Shown: one piece after another, positions 14,965 to 16,079 of the stretch
Position numbering within the stretch: position 1 is the first letter of the stretch
Layout: each line of letters starts with the position of its first letter
Assembly: GCA_003224635.1 (NCBI GenBank)
Contig: QHZK01000132.1
Location: forward strand, 1-16,079
Reading direction: 5' to 3'
Origin: Acidobacteriota bacterium
GTDB taxonomy: Bacteria; Acidobacteriota; Terriglobia; UBA7540
Length of the DNA: 16,079 nt
Program-made: the position numbers and the translations under genes
Notes under the pieces: model-generated
What the model was told of the DNA's origin: nothing
Databases searched by the model: none
The model's input: only the letters and a program-made list of their open reading frames with translations

Positions 14965-14990
14965 TGCTCACTCGCATTATAATCCAGTGG

Positions 14991-15177
14991 TCAGTTTTCA
15001 GTTCTCAGTTTTCAGTTGTCAGAAAGACTACCGGCCAGTAAAGACTCAAAGCCATAGTCATTTGGGGAATTCTTGTCTTGTTCGACGTGAGATTTGCACC
15101 CTGCTGGATCTCAGCCGAACCTCCAAGCTTTCAGTGCTGCTAAGACTGAGAACTGAAAACTGAAAACTGAAAACTGA
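14991..15177. repeat. Large inverted-arm repeat with CAGTTTT units between ftsI and murE
   Basis: Arm 14991-15022 is a run of TCAGTTT/TCAGTTC units, and arm 15146-15177 is its reverse complement at 30 of 32 positions, around a 123-base spacer. The unit period is seven bases. The right arm ends nine bases from the ftsI stop, and the left arm starts 27 bases before the murE ATG, so the element takes up nearly the whole 221-base gap. The spacer shows no open frame worth calling and no match that I can see to the spacers of the other elements. Confidence 0.88.
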
Positions 15178-15185
15178 GAACTTCG

Positions 15186-16079
15186 TCAGCGTGCAAACTG
15201 GACTGTTACCTCCGTCCCGGCAGACGCCTGAACGCCCGCCGCGGGATTCTGCGCGAACGCCAGGCCGGAACCGCGAACGTTCAACTCCAGTCCGAGTTCC
15301 TGGCACCTTTGGGCAACGCGGCGCACCGGAAGGCCTGAAAAATCAGGGACGATTATCACGGGGCCGTGATCCACGCCTCCGGTTGCCTGGTTAGACGATC
15401 CGTTGGGAGGACTGTCAGGCTGAGGGAATGGATTTGCTAAAGCGACCGACTGAAGGGACAAGGTGGCAGTATCCGACATTTCGGATTCGGGAGGAGGGAC
15501 GACCGCGTGGTCCTCTCTTGCCTGGCGAGCGGACTTGGCGGGTGTGGATGAAGCAATCTGAGGGGGAGTCGAGGGATTGTCTTGCGGGACGCTCAGATAA
15601 CTCAGAGTCTGCTCTGCGATGGATCTGAACGCGGGTGCTGCCACCTCTGCCCCATGATGCCCCCCGACCGGTGAATCGATGACCACCAGGATAGTCACTG
15701 CCGGTCGTTCGACGGGAGCAAAACCTACGAACGAAGCCACATACTGGGATCGGGAATACTTGCCTGAAGCGTCAATCTTCTGGGCCGTTCCGGTCTTGCC
15801 GGCGGCCGAATATCCCTGGAGCTGTGCTGCGACGGCCGTCCCGTGGTCAACCACGCCTGCAAGTATCCCCTTCATGAGCTCAGCTGTCCGCTGGCTCACC
15901 ACGCGGCGGCCAGTCGACGGGGTCACGGGATCGTGCTGGCTGCCTCGAAAAACGTCCTGCACGATGCGCGGCTGAAAGAGAATTCCGCCATTGGCGATGG
16001 CCGAATAGGCCGCGACCAATTGCACCGGGGTTACCCCGACCTCCTGCCCCATGGAGACGGCTCCGATCGAGATCCCGGA
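15186..16079 (-). CDS. ftsI: Septal peptidoglycan transpeptidase FtsI/PBP2b-type with C-terminal PASTA domain, 5' end outside window
   Basis: The last 297 residues of a class B penicillin-binding protein are visible; the frame is open to the right edge, so the N-terminal membrane anchor and the SXXK and SXN motifs are outside. It crosslinks septal peptidoglycan in the periplasm, paired with FtsW. GQEVGVTPVQLVAAYSAIANGG near the start of the visible part and the KTG motif in SAAGKTGTAQKID (KTG at visible residues 95-97) identify the transpeptidase domain, which ends near ILVVIDSPVGG and HHGAEVAAPAFRSIA. A Pro/Ser-rich linker of about 80 residues follows. The last 57 or so residues (VIIVPDFSGLPVRRVAQ to GTEVTVQFAR) have the form of one PASTA domain. 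Position ahead of murE supports ftsI. E. coli FtsI lacks PASTA; SpoVD and PBP2x types have it. Confidence 0.93.
   Translation of the reverse strand, partial: SGISIGAVSMGQEVGVTPVQLVAAYSAIANGGILFQPRIVQDVFRGSQHDPVTPSTGRRVVSQRTAELMKGILAGVVDHGTAVAAQLQGYSAAGKTGTAQKIDASGKYSRSQYVASFVGFAPVERPAVTILVVIDSPVGGHHGAEVAAPAFRSIAEQTLSYLSVPQDNPSTPPQIASSTPAKSARQAREDHAVVPPPESEMSDTATLSLQSVALANPFPQPDSPPNGSSNQATGGVDHGPVIIVPDFSGLPVRRVAQRCQELGLELNVRGSGLAFAQNPAAGVQASAGTEVTVQFAR

Noticed and set aside
14976..14981. TATAAT on the minus strand just before murE, as a promoter
   Set aside because: No acceptable -35 hexamer lies at the right distance, and the predicted start would leave almost no leader. It may be fortuitous.
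1..16079. A previously undescribed multi-gene system (defence, mobile or biosynthetic)
   Set aside because: Every long minus-strand frame is a recognised dcw gene or hpnC. No unknown gene, transposase, toxin-antitoxin pair or RNA gene was seen. The unusual content is limited to repeats and their effects on coding ends.

Overview
The window is one continuous division and cell wall (dcw) cluster. Every gene I can support is on the minus strand, so transcription runs from high to low coordinates. In transcript order: the C-terminal end of ftsI (cut by the right window edge), murE, murF, mraY, murD, ftsW, murG, murC, ftsQ, ftsA, ftsZ, and then hpnC (cut by the left window edge). The order is the classical bacterial one, but murB and ddl, which often lie between murC and ftsQ, are absent. 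MurE carries a DNPR motif, so the peptidoglycan is predicted to be of the meso-diaminopimelate type.

The DNA is GC-rich and bacterial. The best guess for the source is an acidobacterium or a relative. The grounds are the cluster layout, a hopanoid-type squalene synthase gene behind ftsZ, a PASTA domain at the end of FtsI, and gaps full of short CAGTTTT-like repeats. This is an inference from general familiarity; no database was searched.

Layout: hpnC 1-655 (partial), ftsZ 741-1934, ftsA 2127-3353, ftsQ 3363-4304, murC 4470-5885, murG 6121-7326, ftsW 7452-8543, murD 8650-10482, mraY 10550-11680, murF 11822-13231, murE 13453-14964, ftsI 15186-16079 (partial). No gene-free stretch exceeds 300 bases. 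The gaps of 85 to 235 bases mostly hold inverted repeats. I saw nothing convincing in the mraY-murF gap (11681-11821) or the murD-ftsW gap (8544-8649).

How the genes work together: MurE, MurF, MurC and MurD are the four amino-acid ligases that build the UDP-MurNAc-pentapeptide. MraY loads it onto undecaprenyl phosphate and MurG completes lipid II. FtsW polymerises lipid II and FtsI crosslinks it at the septum. FtsQ, FtsA and FtsZ form part of the division machine, with FtsA tethering FtsZ to the membrane. HpnC belongs to hopanoid precursor synthesis and has no direct role in division.

I found no new multi-gene system. The parts worth a second look are: a family of four inverted-arm repeats placed in or beside dcw genes; a roughly 160-residue C-terminal extension of MurD that is partly made of that repeat; and a low-complexity in-frame insertion in HpnC made from a 12-base tandem repeat.
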